From assembly GCA_965213765.1 (NCBI GenBank), contig OZ243926.1, positions 2,914,001-2,978,000 on the forward strand: a DNA stretch of 64,000 nucleotides, given 5' to 3'. This document shows positions 17,681-26,451 of this stretch, piece after piece; positions within the stretch are counted from its first letter, which is position 1, and each line of letters starts with the position of its first letter. Made by a program: the position numbers and the translations under genes. This DNA comes from JAJDXO01 sp965213765. GTDB lineage: Bacteria; Pseudomonadota; Alphaproteobacteria; Rhodospirillales; UBA2165. The notes below the pieces were generated by a model. It was not told where the DNA came from and searched no databases. It worked only from the letters and a program-made list of their open reading frames with translations.

Positions 17681-18547
17681 GGTACTGTCCTGGGTGGCTG
17701 CCTTGGTCGTGGGCGGTCCCGTCGTTTTGGCCGCTTTGGCCTCGCGCCGGGAGATATAGAGGCTGGAAAGGAAGATCACCCCGCCCCCGACCCAGGTCCA
17801 GATATCGGGGATTTCGGCGAAGGCGAAGAAAGCGAGAATCGAGGTAAAGATCAGCCGCGAATAGTCGTAGGGCAGCACGGCGCTTACGTCGGCGGCCGCA
17901 AAGGACCGGGTCATGGCCTGGTGCGCGGCGGTCGCCGTCACGCCGATCGTGATCAGCCAAAACCAGATCTCGATGGGCGGCCAGGTCCAGACCAGCAGGG
18001 CCGGCACCAGGGAGATGGGCGTCGAAACCACCGCCAAGTAGAAAACGATAGTGTCGGGGTGCTCGGTGCGGCTCAGCGTCTTGGTGAGCAGGGACGAAGT
18101 GGCGACGAACACGGCGCCGCCGATCATCATCAGTGCCGGGGCCGAAATGGCCTCGACGCCCGGCCTGAGAATGATCAGCGTGCCGATGAAGCCGACGAAG
18201 ATGGCGATCCAGCGCCGGAGGCGCACCACTTCGGGCAGAAACAGGGCGGCGCCCAACGTGGCGAACAGCGGAGCGGTAAAGGTCAGGGACGTCGCCGTCG
18301 CCATGGGGATCAGTGAAATGCCGGTGAACCACAGGAACTGCGAGCCGACGGACGATAGGCCGCGAAGGCCGTGCATCACCGGCCGCTTCGTTCTCAAGTG
18401 GCCGAATCCGATGTGCCAGAACAACGGCAGCATGATCAGCAGGTTGACGATATTGCGGAAGAACACCGTCTGCAGGACATGCACCTCCTGAACCGCGAAA
18501 CGGATCGACAGGCTCATGAATGAGAACAGGACGCCGGCGAGCAGCAT
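17678..18547 (-). CDS. EamA/DMT-family permease
   Basis: This is a 289-residue drug/metabolite transporter with two EamA repeats and about ten membrane segments. Visible features are the opening MLLAGVLFSFMSLSIRFAV, FFRNIVNLLIMLPLF, LTFTAPLFATLGAALFLPE in repeat 1 and YSRLIFTSILAFFAFAEIP in repeat 2. The substrate is unknown. The in-frame sequence upstream reads RGALW directly before the Met and extends to the scoB stop codon without an ATG, GTG or TTG. Either the ATG at 18547 is used or the N-terminus begins from an unusual codon. It lies 78 bases after scoB in the same direction. Confidence 0.85.
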   Translation of the reverse strand: MLLAGVLFSFMSLSIRFAVQEVHVLQTVFFRNIVNLLIMLPLFWHIGFGHLRTKRPVMHGLRGLSSVGSQFLWFTGISLIPMATATSLTFTAPLFATLGAALFLPEVVRLRRWIAIFVGFIGTLIILRPGVEAISAPALMMIGGAVFVATSSLLTKTLSRTEHPDTIVFYLAVVSTPISLVPALLVWTWPPIEIWFWLITIGVTATAAHQAMTRSFAAADVSAVLPYDYSRLIFTSILAFFAFAEIPDIWTWVGGGVIFLSSLYISRREAKAAKTTGPPTTKAATQDST

Positions 18548-18625
18548 CCATAACGCGCCGCGGATCGCCGGCGGCAGAGCGGATACTTGGCCCGACGACG
18601 GCGAAGGCGCCGGTTCCGACAGGGG

Positions 18626-19288
18626 TTAAGCCGCCTTCAGGGCTGGCGCAACGTCGAAAGAGGCCTCGGTCTTGGCGTTGACTTCGTCGAGATCGACGCC
18701 GTCGGCGAGTTCCACCAGCATCGCGTGACCGGCCCGCTTGTCGATCTCGAAAACGCCGAGATCGGTAATCAGCTGATCGACCACCTGCGTGCCGGTGAGC
18801 GGCAGATTGCAGCGTTCGAGGAACTTGGACGAGCCGTCCTTGGCCGTGTGGTCCATCACCACCACCACCTTCTTGACGCCCGCCACCAGATCCATCGCAC
18901 CGCCCATGCCCTTGACCATCTTGCCGGGGATCATCCAGTTGGCGAGATCGCCATTATGGGCGACCTGCATGGCGCCGAGGATGGCGAGGTCGATATGACC
19001 GCCCCGGATCATCCCAAAGCTCTCGGCGCTGTCGAAGTACGACGTCTGCGGCAGTTCGGTCACCGTCTGCTTGCCGGCATTGATCAGGTCCGGGTCCTCA
19101 TCGCCCTCGTACGGGAATGGGCCGATGCCCAGCATACCGTTTTCGCTCTGCAGGCTGACGGTCATCCCCTCGGGAACGAAGTTGGAGACCAAAGTCGGAA
19201 TGCCGATACCAAGATTGACGTAGAATCCGTCTTCGAGGTTTTGTGCCGCCCGCGCGGCCATCTGGTTTCTGTCCCAAGCCATGTCCAA
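18626..19288 (-). CDS. scoB: 3-oxoacid CoA-transferase subunit B
   Basis: This 220-residue beta subunit transfers CoA between succinyl-CoA and a 3-oxoacid (or acetate/butyrate-type donors). The catalytic Glu lies in SENGMLG. Other landmarks are GFYVNLGIGIPTLVSNF and RGGHIDLAILGAMQV. It is co-directional with the alpha subunit, 15 bases apart. The start may be Met1 or Met3 (MAWDRNQ). The acid specificity cannot be decided by eye. Confidence 0.93.
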   Translation of the reverse strand: MDMAWDRNQMAARAAQNLEDGFYVNLGIGIPTLVSNFVPEGMTVSLQSENGMLGIGPFPYEGDEDPDLINAGKQTVTELPQTSYFDSAESFGMIRGGHIDLAILGAMQVAHNGDLANWMIPGKMVKGMGGAMDLVAGVKKVVVVMDHTAKDGSSKFLERCNLPLTGTQVVDQLITDLGVFEIDKRAGHAMLVELADGVDLDEVNAKTEASFDVAPALKAA

Positions 19289-19303
19289 TTTCCTCCCCGT
19301 CTT

Positions 19304-20017
19304 CTATTCCGCCGCTGCCGGCCGCGGCCGGGTGGTCAGTTGCTCGATCTTTTTCTCGAAATTGTCGCCCTCGATGATCCGCTGAACGAAAATGCCCGGC
19401 GTGTGGATCATATCCGGGTCCAGCTCGCCCACCTCGACCAGTTCCTCGACCTCGACGACGGTCACCGTGCCGGCGGTGGCCATGGGCGCGTTAAAGTTCC
19501 TGGACGTCTTCCGGTAGATCAAATTGCCTTCGGGGTCGGCCTTCCACGCCTTGATGATGGAAAGGTCGGCGACCAGCCCGGTCTCCATGATGTAGTGATC
19601 GTCGCCGAACCGCCGGGCTTCCTTGCCCTCGCCGATCTGGGTGCCGTAACCGGTCTTGGTGTAGAACGCGGGAATGCCGGCACCGCCGGCCCGGATGCGT
19701 TCAGCCAACGTGCCCTGCGGGTTGAACTCCACTTCCAACACACCGTCGAGGAACTGCTTCTCGAAGGTTTTGTTCTCGCCGACATAGGACGAGATCATCT
19801 TGGTGATCTGATGGGTATCCAGGAGCAGTCCCAGGCCCTCGCCGTCGATGCCGGCATTGTTGGATACGGCGGTGATGTTCCTGGTTTCGGCGTCCCTGAG
19901 CGCGACGATCAGGTGCTCGGGGATGCCGCAAAGGCCGAACCCGCCGGCCATGACCATCATGCCGTCGAACAGCAGGCCTTCGAGCGCCGAATTGGCGTCG
20001 GGGTAAACTTTTTTCAT
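19304..20017 (-). CDS. scoA: 3-oxoacid CoA-transferase subunit A
   Basis: This 237-residue alpha subunit partners scoB. The glycine-rich CoA motif is in MVMAGGFGLCGIPEHLI. The downstream features ISSYVGENKTFEKQFLDGVLEVEFNPQGTLAERIRAGGAGIPAFYT are near-diagnostic of the family. It is first in the scoA-scoB order with a start at 20017 (MKKVYPDANSAL) and a purine-rich site upstream. It supports ketone-body or short-chain acid use. Confidence 0.94.
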   Translation of the reverse strand: MKKVYPDANSALEGLLFDGMMVMAGGFGLCGIPEHLIVALRDAETRNITAVSNNAGIDGEGLGLLLDTHQITKMISSYVGENKTFEKQFLDGVLEVEFNPQGTLAERIRAGGAGIPAFYTKTGYGTQIGEGKEARRFGDDHYIMETGLVADLSIIKAWKADPEGNLIYRKTSRNFNAPMATAGTVTVVEVEELVEVGELDPDMIHTPGIFVQRIIEGDNFEKKIEQLTTRPRPAAAE

Positions 20018-20162
20018 CGAAAAGCTCCCTGGTGGGCAGTCATGTTTCGGTGCGCCCGTTCCGGGCGATTGGCGGAGATTACCGCGCGGGGTCCGGCTTG
20101 CAAAGCGGCCATCCGTCGGTCATCGTGAGACCGTTCGCGACCCCAACAAGTTTTGTCGCCCG

Positions 20163-21404
20163 TTGGTCAAACGAGGGGCCGACGCCTCAGGAGTGTCCGC
20201 CGTGACCCGCCGCACGTTCGTTGTCCTCATTGCCGGTTGCCTGATCCTGCTTATTTCAATGGGCAACCGGAACAGCTTCGGCCTGTTCGTCGGGCCGATC
20301 GCCGAGGAGCTGTTTGACAACGAGGTCGCCGTAATTTCGCTGGCGCTCGCCATCCAGCACCTTTTCTGGGGCTTGAGCCAGCCGGTGGTCGGCGCCATCG
20401 CCGACAAATACGGCTCGGGCAAGACCATCGCGGTCTCCGGGCTGGGGTACGCTTGGGGCCTGTGGCTGATCGCCAACGCGGATTCGGCCTGGGATCTCTA
20501 TACCGGCGCCGGATTGGCGGTCGGACTTGCCGGGTCCGGCACCACCTTCGCGGTGGTCCTGGCGGTCATCGCCCGCAACACGGCGCCCGAGAAGCGGAGC
20601 ATGATCTACGGCATCGCCACCGCCATGGGGACCGGCGGCCAGATCACCATGGCGCCCATCAGCCAAACCCTGATCGACCAGTTCGGCTGGTCGGTGGCGA
20701 TGATGATCATGGCCTCCATAATCCTGTTGTTCGTGCCCTTGGGGCTGGTGATGACCGGCAGGGCGGCGGACGTCACCGAGGAAGGGGGCGGCGCCAACAG
20801 CGTCACCGAGGCGGTCAACGAGGCCCGCGGCCATTCGGGCTTTCTCTACCTCACCGCCGGCTTCTTCGTCTGCGGCTTCCAGGTGTTCACCGTCGGCGTT
20901 CATCTTCCCAACTGGCTGGATACGCTGGGATTCGAGGGGCTCGGCGCCTGGGCATTGTTCACCATCGGCGCCAGCAATTTCTGCGGTACGTTGATGGCCG
21001 GCTATTTGGGCGGAAAGTACTCGAAGAAGCGGTTGCTGAGCGGCCTATACCTGATGCGCTCCATCATTTTCACCATCTTTCTGCTCGTGCCGATCTCGCC
21101 GGTCAGCGTGATTGTTTTCTCGGCGGCTATCGGTTTCCTATGGCTTGGCACGGTCCCGTTGACCAACGGCATTGTCGGGCAGGTTTTCGGGGTCAGGTAT
21201 CTCGCGACCCTGTCGGGAATCGTCTTCGCGAGCCACCAGCTGGGGGCATTCTTCGGCATCTACGGGGCCGGCCTGATCTTCGATCAGACCGGGTCCTACG
21301 ACTTGGTCTGGCAGATCGCCATTGTCCTCGGCGTGGCCGCCGCCCTGCTCCACATGCCCATCAACGAAGCGCCGTTAAAGCGCGCCCCGGCTCCGGCTGA
21401 ATAG
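20163..21404 (+). CDS. MFS transporter (tandem paralogue 1)
   Basis: This 413-residue major facilitator has twelve predicted membrane segments. Landmarks are LISMGNRNSFGLFVGPIAEEL (TM1), LSQPVVGAIADKYGSGK (loop 2-3 motif A variant) and TNGIVGQVFGVRYLATLSGIVFASHQLGAFFGIYGAG in the second half. It resembles oxalate/formate-antiporter or monocarboxylate-like MFS members. A GTG inside the N-terminal region (VTRRTFVVL) is an alternative start, since the first 13 residues look non-membrane. It is followed nine bases later by a close paralogue. Confidence 0.88.
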   Translation: MVKRGADASGVSAVTRRTFVVLIAGCLILLISMGNRNSFGLFVGPIAEELFDNEVAVISLALAIQHLFWGLSQPVVGAIADKYGSGKTIAVSGLGYAWGLWLIANADSAWDLYTGAGLAVGLAGSGTTFAVVLAVIARNTAPEKRSMIYGIATAMGTGGQITMAPISQTLIDQFGWSVAMMIMASIILLFVPLGLVMTGRAADVTEEGGGANSVTEAVNEARGHSGFLYLTAGFFVCGFQVFTVGVHLPNWLDTLGFEGLGAWALFTIGASNFCGTLMAGYLGGKYSKKRLLSGLYLMRSIIFTIFLLVPISPVSVIVFSAAIGFLWLGTVPLTNGIVGQVFGVRYLATLSGIVFASHQLGAFFGIYGAGLIFDQTGSYDLVWQIAIVLGVAAALLHMPINEAPLKRAPAPAE

Positions 21405-21412
21405 GCGGACCC

Positions 21413-22630
21413 ATGCAAGCTGTTACCCTGCGCCGTGCGATCGCTATCACTTTGCTGGCCAGCCTCGTCCTGTCGCTGTCCATGGGGATGCGCCAGAGCT
21501 TCGGCTTGTTCCAGCAGCCCATCGCTGAAACCTTCGGCATCGGGCTCACGGCATTTTCCATCTCGCTCGCCATCCAGAACCTGCTGTGGGGGCTGTCACA
21601 GCCGGTGATCGGCGCCATCGCCGACAAATACGGCTCCGGCCGGGTTATCGGCGTGACCGCGGCGGCTCAGGTGTTGGGGCTGTTCATGCTCGCCAATGCC
21701 GACAGCATCTGGGAGCTCCATCTCTCCACCGGCATTATCATCGGCATCGCCGGCGCCGGCACCACCTGGGCGGTGCTGCTGTCCGTGGTGGCGCGCAACG
21801 TGCCCGAGCGCCGGCGGAGCCTGTTTTTCGGACTCGCCTCCTCGGCCGGGACCGGCGGCCAGATCATCATCGCGCCGATCAATCAGCTGACCATCAACGC
21901 CTTCGGCTGGACCGACGCCATTGTGATCCTGGCGTTGGTGCTGGTGGTGATCATCCCGCTGGCGTTCGCCCTGAAAGGCCGGGCGGCGGACCATTCGGCG
22001 GGCCGGCAGGCGGCGGAAACCCTGGGCGCCGCGCTCAACAAGGCGCGCAAGCATTCGGGCTATCTCTATCTTACGGCCGGGTTTTATGTCTGCGGGTTCC
22101 ACGTGATGTTCATCATGGGGCACTTCCCCAATTTCATCCGAACCGCGGGGCTGCCCGATTGGCTGCCGGGCGTGGCGATCAGCGTCATCGGGGTTACCAA
22201 CTTGGTGGGCACGCTGATATTCGGCTGGCTGGGCGACAAGTATTCGAAGAAGTACCTGCTGAGCACGCTGTACTTCCTGCGGGCGGTGGTATTCGCGGGC
22301 TTCCTGCTGGTGCCCCTGTCGGCGACATCGGTGCTGGTGTTCTCGTTCATGCTTGGGTTTCTGTGGCTGGCGACGGTGCCGCTGACCAACGGATTGGTTG
22401 GCCAGATTTTCGGGCTCAGGTACCTCGCGACGCTTGCCGGCATCGTCTTCGCCAGCCACCAGCTCGGCTCGTTCACCTCGCTCTGGCTCGGCGGCTTCCT
22501 GTTTGACGCCCGGGGTAACTACGACCTGATCTGGCAGCTTTCAATCCTGCTCGGGCTGCTGTCGGCGGTGCTTCACCTGCCGATCAAGGAGAAGCCGCTT
22601 GAGCCCGAGCCGGCACCGGCCGCCTTGTGA
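21413..22630 (+). CDS. MFS transporter (tandem paralogue 2)
   Basis: This 405-residue MFS protein is closely similar to the preceding gene. It shares SLAIQNLLWGLSQPVIGAIADKYGSGR, the HSGYLYLTAGFYVCGFHVMF helix and TNGLVGQIFGLRYLATLAGIVFASHQLGSF. The pair probably arose by tandem duplication and may form a transporter set with overlapping substrates. The start ATG at 21413 gives MQAVTLRRAIAITLLASLV. The substrate is unknown. Confidence 0.88.
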   Translation: MQAVTLRRAIAITLLASLVLSLSMGMRQSFGLFQQPIAETFGIGLTAFSISLAIQNLLWGLSQPVIGAIADKYGSGRVIGVTAAAQVLGLFMLANADSIWELHLSTGIIIGIAGAGTTWAVLLSVVARNVPERRRSLFFGLASSAGTGGQIIIAPINQLTINAFGWTDAIVILALVLVVIIPLAFALKGRAADHSAGRQAAETLGAALNKARKHSGYLYLTAGFYVCGFHVMFIMGHFPNFIRTAGLPDWLPGVAISVIGVTNLVGTLIFGWLGDKYSKKYLLSTLYFLRAVVFAGFLLVPLSATSVLVFSFMLGFLWLATVPLTNGLVGQIFGLRYLATLAGIVFASHQLGSFTSLWLGGFLFDARGNYDLIWQLSILLGLLSAVLHLPIKEKPLEPEPAPAAL

Positions 22631-22640
22631 GTGTGACCAC

Positions 22641-23144
22641 ATGAACGCTGGGTATTTCCGTACGCTTGCGGCCTACAACCATTGGGCCAACCGGCGGCTC
22701 TACGCGGTGGCCGGCGAGCTCGACGATGCCGATTACCGGGCCGATCTCGGGGCGTTCTTCAACAGTGTTCATGGCACCCTCAACCACATACTGGTGGCCG
22801 ACCGGGTGTGGATGGCGCGGATCGAAAATGTAAACCCAGAGATCAGCGCGCTCGATGAGGAGTTGTTCAACAGCCTCGCTGATTTGACCACCGCCCGGGA
22901 AGCCGAAGACCAGCGGATCATCGACTACGCGGGTGGCCTGTCGGATGCGGACCTGGACGGCCAGTTGTCCTACGCCAACATGGCGGGGATGCCCCAGGAG
23001 ACGTCACTGCCCTTGGTGCTCGGCCATATGTTCAACCACCAGACCCACCATCGAGGCCATGCCCATGCGCTAATTTCCCGTATCGGCGCCAATCCGCCGG
23101 AACTGGACCTCATCTATTTCACCCGCGACCCGGATTTCGTCTAA
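22641..23144 (+). CDS. DinB-family protein
   Basis: This 167-residue four-helix-bundle protein of the DinB/YfiT superfamily probably binds a metal. Conserved histidines are in FNSVHGTLNHILVADRVWM and MFNHQTHHRGHAHAL, the usual three-His site. The start is set at 22641 (MNAGYFRTLAAYNHWANRRL). The in-frame residues upstream are Pro/Cys-rich and unlike the family, and the ATG sits 11 bases after the MFS stop. The function is unknown; relatives include thiol-dependent transferases. Confidence 0.88.
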   Translation: MNAGYFRTLAAYNHWANRRLYAVAGELDDADYRADLGAFFNSVHGTLNHILVADRVWMARIENVNPEISALDEELFNSLADLTTAREAEDQRIIDYAGGLSDADLDGQLSYANMAGMPQETSLPLVLGHMFNHQTHHRGHAHALISRIGANPPELDLIYFTRDPDFV

Positions 23145-23159
23145 AATTTTGCTTTCAAC

Positions 23160-23179
23160 GATACGAGACGTACCGTATC
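23160..23179. promoter_or_regulatory. Probable TetR-type operator
   Basis: The 20-bp near-palindrome gatacgagacgtaccgtatc (two mismatched pairs of ten) lies 25 bases before the TetR-GNAT start. Its ATACG/CGTAT half-sites are like those of many TetR-family autoregulators. It is likely bound by the downstream gene product. Confidence 0.65.
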
Positions 23180-23204
23180 TTTAATGCAAGAGGGAGGACG
23201 GAAC

Positions 23205-24266
23205 ATGGCGCGGACACGATCCCCGGAGAAAAAGGAGGCCATCCTCGACGCGGTGGCGCCGCTTGTGGAATCCGAGGGCTACAACAAGACCCGGATCGAG
23301 CACATCGCCGCGGCCGCCGGCGTGGGCAAGCAAACCATCTACCGCTGGTGGCCGGCCAAGCCGGATCTGATGGCCGAGGCCTACACCCGCATGGTGCCGA
23401 GCCACGAATTGGCCTCGGGGGCCGAGGACCCGCGCGATGCCCTGACCGAAATCCTCCGAAACTCGTTTTGCATCTTCCGCAAGACCCCGGCGCCCCGGAT
23501 TCTTGCAGGCCTGATCGCCGATGCCCAATCGGAACCGGCCGCCGCCGAGGCGCTTTACAACAATCTGCTGGTCGGCCGGCGGGGCGTGATCACCGCGCCG
23601 TTTCGCCGCGGGGTCGAAAGCGGCGTGCTTCCGGACGATTTTGATATGGAGGCCGCCGCCGATCAGCTGGTCGCCGCGGTCTGGTACAAGCTGCTCACCG
23701 ATCCGCAAGCCCTGACCGACGCCTTCGCCCAGCGGGTGGTCGATCAGATCCTGCCCCGGGACACCAAGGGCAAGTTGGTCATGCGGGACTATTTCCCGGG
23801 CGCGCTGGGTGAGGTGTGCGCCCTGCAATCCCGTTACTACGCCGAAGGCTGGGGGTTCGGGCGCACCTTCGAGCTGGACCGGGCGGAGGAGATGGCCGAG
23901 TTCCTCGGCCGTTTCGATCACCAACGGGATCTCTTCAAGCTGGTTTGCCGGGATGGCCGGGTGGTCGCGGCTATTGCCATCGACGGCGGCGCCGAGGAGG
24001 TGGCCGGCGGCGGCTCCCTCCTCAGATGGTTTATCGTTGACGGGACGGAGCGAGGTAACGGCATCGGCCGCCAACTTCTTTCCATTGCCGTCGAACACGC
24101 CCGGACCCAGGGCTACCGATCGATTGCACTGCATACATTCGACGGGCTGGAGACTGCGCGGTACCTGTACGAAGAGGCCGGGTTCAAGCTGGCCGATGAG
24201 GAGATGAGCGACAAGTGGGGCGCGGTGATCCTGCAGCAGGTCTTCGTTCTGGATTTAACGGAATAG
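23205..24266 (+). CDS. TetR-type regulator fused to a GNAT acetyltransferase
   Basis: This 353-residue two-domain protein starts with a TetR helix-turn-helix at about 8-55 (EAILDAVAPLVESEGYNKTRIEHIAAAAGVGKQTIYRWWPAK), followed by a helical ligand/dimer region to about 195. The C-terminal part (about 200-350) is a GNAT fold with the acetyl-CoA loop RGNGIGRQLL and the helix ARYLYEEAGFKLADEE. It probably senses a ligand, acetylates something, or both. TetR-GNAT fusions are much less common than MarR-GNAT ones. The start is set at MARTRSPEKK, after a strong aggaggac site. A palindromic operator precedes it. Confidence 0.85.
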   Translation: MARTRSPEKKEAILDAVAPLVESEGYNKTRIEHIAAAAGVGKQTIYRWWPAKPDLMAEAYTRMVPSHELASGAEDPRDALTEILRNSFCIFRKTPAPRILAGLIADAQSEPAAAEALYNNLLVGRRGVITAPFRRGVESGVLPDDFDMEAAADQLVAAVWYKLLTDPQALTDAFAQRVVDQILPRDTKGKLVMRDYFPGALGEVCALQSRYYAEGWGFGRTFELDRAEEMAEFLGRFDHQRDLFKLVCRDGRVVAAIAIDGGAEEVAGGGSLLRWFIVDGTERGNGIGRQLLSIAVEHARTQGYRSIALHTFDGLETARYLYEEAGFKLADEEMSDKWGAVILQQVFVLDLTE

Positions 24267-24280
24267 CGCCTCGAGGCGCT
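24265..24280. terminator. Short perfect palindrome at the end of TetR-GNAT gene
   Basis: The 16-bp perfect palindrome agcgcctcgaggcgct overlaps the stop codon and is followed by gcgtttg. It is a weak terminator candidate because the T-run is short. Confidence 0.4.
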
Positions 24281-24708
24281 GCGTTTGAGCCCCATCCGGG
24301 CCCGCGTTCGGCCTGAGAGTTGGCCCGCGCGCGGCGTACCGCCCATGGGCGCCCCGAGATCGAAATACGCCATCACTTGTTCATTGAAGCTCTCGACGGC
24401 CCGGCTACCGCTTTTTCGGGTTTCCGGCCCGCCGACGGTTCAGCGGCCGGACGCGGGAAAGAAACCGCCAATCAATCAAAGACGAACGTCCGCCGGACCT
24501 ATTGGAAGGGTCCCTTTGCCGGGCCGCGGCTAGGGTCTGTACTCAATTGGGGGATTCTCCTTTTTGCGCCCTCTCACCCAGCTACGGCTATGGCTCGCAG
24601 GCTCGCCAAGCCTTCGCATCCCTCTCCCCCTGACGGGGGCGAGGGACCTTGTGCCGCGCCGTCCTCATCGCCGCAACACTCCTATGGCGGCTCAATCGGG
24701 TCCGGACC
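24281..24708. other. Gene-free stretch with repeat-like sequence
   Basis: These 428 bases have no supportable gene. Around 24555-24660 the sequence is rich in ctctcaccc / ccctctccccc / gggggcgaggga blocks, resembling the intergenic repeat at 35300-35466. Open frames here lack codon bias, membrane or domain features. Confidence 0.5.
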
Positions 24709-26382
24709 TTAGGCCGGTGTTTCAACGAAACTGATCGTCCGGGGATCGGCGATGGCGTAGACGCAAACCGCGCCGTCCCGGCCCCGGACCGATGTTTCCC
24801 GCGGCGTCAAGGCGCGGAGATCCGCGCCGGCGATTTTGGCCGCTTCCTCCGACAACACCAGAAAGCACTCGAACTCCTTGGACAGGGATTCAAGCCGCGC
24901 GGACGTGTTGATGGTATCGCCGATGGCCGAGAAATTCTGCGCCGTCGGCGGGCCCATGGTGCCGACGATCGCCTCGCCGGCATGAATGCCGATCCCCATC
25001 CGGAGCGGTTCCTTGACCTCACGAGCCAATCGCTGGTTGAGTTGGTCCAGGCGCTCGGCCATGGAGGCTGCGCCGCGGATGGCATTTCGGCATCCTTCCT
25101 TGATAGATCCCTCGATTCCGTAAAGCGCCATCAACCCGTCGCCGGCAAACTGGGCGTAGTGTCCTTCGGTCTCGCTCAGGGCCGACGACATTTCGGCAAA
25201 AAACTGGTTGAGGATGAACAGGACATCGTAGGGCAGTTTTTCCTCGCCAAGCTTCGTCGAGCCGCGAAGGTCGATGAACATGGAGGCGATTTCCTGTTCC
25301 CGTCCCTGGATTCCGCCCCGCGCATTGGCCTGGGCGGCGGTGGCCGTCGGCGCCAGCAGAGGGGTGATGGAAAGGTCTTCGCGAGGCCGGCACTGGCAGG
25401 CCAACCGCACCTCGGGTTCGAGACCGACTCGCCTCAGGGCCGTCTCCTCAACCTCTCCAGGGGCGTCGAGATGTCTGACCGCGTCGCCCACATGGACCCG
25501 GCAGGTGGTGCACCGTCCCCGGCCGCCGCACACCGCGGCATGTTCGACCCCCTCTTCGCGGAGGCTGTCGAGAATGGTGGTGCCGACAGGGGCAGTGATC
25601 ATGTTGCCGCCGGGCAGCGTGATCCGGTAGGTGCCGTGCCGATTCCGGTACCACCGGCGGCCCAGCCGGGCCAGCAGCACGAAGCCGAGGATCGCCGCGA
25701 ACACATACCAGCCATTGGGCTCGATGCGGGTGAGGTCGGCGACCATGTTGGGATCGGAATCGATGATCGGCTTGAAGACCCGGTTCAGGAAGCCCGGATC
25801 ACGATCGGCAATGCCCTGCAGATCCTGACCGACATTGGCGAAACCGAGGAATGACAGAATGGGTATCGCGACCGCAACGCCGTAGATGACCGGCAGCCAC
25901 GTGCGGTACCAGGTCCGGATTCGCAGCCAGAAGTGGATGCCGACGCAGAAATGGCCCCAAACCACGAACAGGAGTGCCGTCTGCTGGGCGCCGCGGACCG
26001 GATCGGCGACCCAGAGCGCCGAAATCACATATTCATAGGTCGGGTCGAAGTCGAGCATCCGACCGGCCATGAAGGTGCCGGCGATGTGGGCGAGGATGAG
26101 CGGGAAGATCAAAATGCCGAGGGCCAGTTGCGCGCCTTCCCAAAACGGCATGCGGAGCGTCGACCGGCGATACAGCGAGGCAAGGCTGAGGACGAAGTGC
26201 AGCAAGAGCGCGAGCAGCAGGACCAGCACGCCGGGGGGCTGTCCAAAGACCGGCTGCATGAATTTGCGCATGGCCTCCATGGCTTCCATGGAGATCAGGC
26301 CCAGCGCATGGTTGATCAGGTGCAGAACCACGAAAACGCCGACGAGCAGTCCGGAATAGGTCCTGATACGACGTTCCCACAT
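24709..26382 (-). CDS. Membrane-anchored class III adenylate/guanylate cyclase with [2Fe-2S] domain
   Basis: This 557-residue three-part protein begins with a six-TM anchor (about 1-235) carrying histidines H21, H25, H62, H99, H144 and H150 within or next to membrane helices. This resembles diheme cytochrome b anchors of succinate dehydrogenase. A plant-type ferredoxin domain (about 240-325) has C265, C271, C274 and C309 or C311 (CGGRGRCTTC...LACQC). A class III cyclase domain (340-545) follows, with metal Asp residues D351 (MFIDLRGST) and D395 (FAGDGLMALYG), and the transition-state pair N472/R476 in GDTINTSARLE. It likely makes cAMP in response to redox state, quinone or heme status. A ribosome-binding site (gaggac) precedes the ATG at 26382. 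Confidence 0.88.
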   Translation of the reverse strand: MWERRIRTYSGLLVGVFVVLHLINHALGLISMEAMEAMRKFMQPVFGQPPGVLVLLLALLLHFVLSLASLYRRSTLRMPFWEGAQLALGILIFPLILAHIAGTFMAGRMLDFDPTYEYVISALWVADPVRGAQQTALLFVVWGHFCVGIHFWLRIRTWYRTWLPVIYGVAVAIPILSFLGFANVGQDLQGIADRDPGFLNRVFKPIIDSDPNMVADLTRIEPNGWYVFAAILGFVLLARLGRRWYRNRHGTYRITLPGGNMITAPVGTTILDSLREEGVEHAAVCGGRGRCTTCRVHVGDAVRHLDAPGEVEETALRRVGLEPEVRLACQCRPREDLSITPLLAPTATAAQANARGGIQGREQEIASMFIDLRGSTKLGEEKLPYDVLFILNQFFAEMSSALSETEGHYAQFAGDGLMALYGIEGSIKEGCRNAIRGAASMAERLDQLNQRLAREVKEPLRMGIGIHAGEAIVGTMGPPTAQNFSAIGDTINTSARLESLSKEFECFLVLSEEAAKIAGADLRALTPRETSVRGRDGAVCVYAIADPRTISFVETPA

Positions 26383-26451
26383 GTGTTCAACCGTCCTCCG
26401 TTGCCGGGTATCCTCTCAACCTATCATATGGGACGGGGGAGGGAATCCCGG

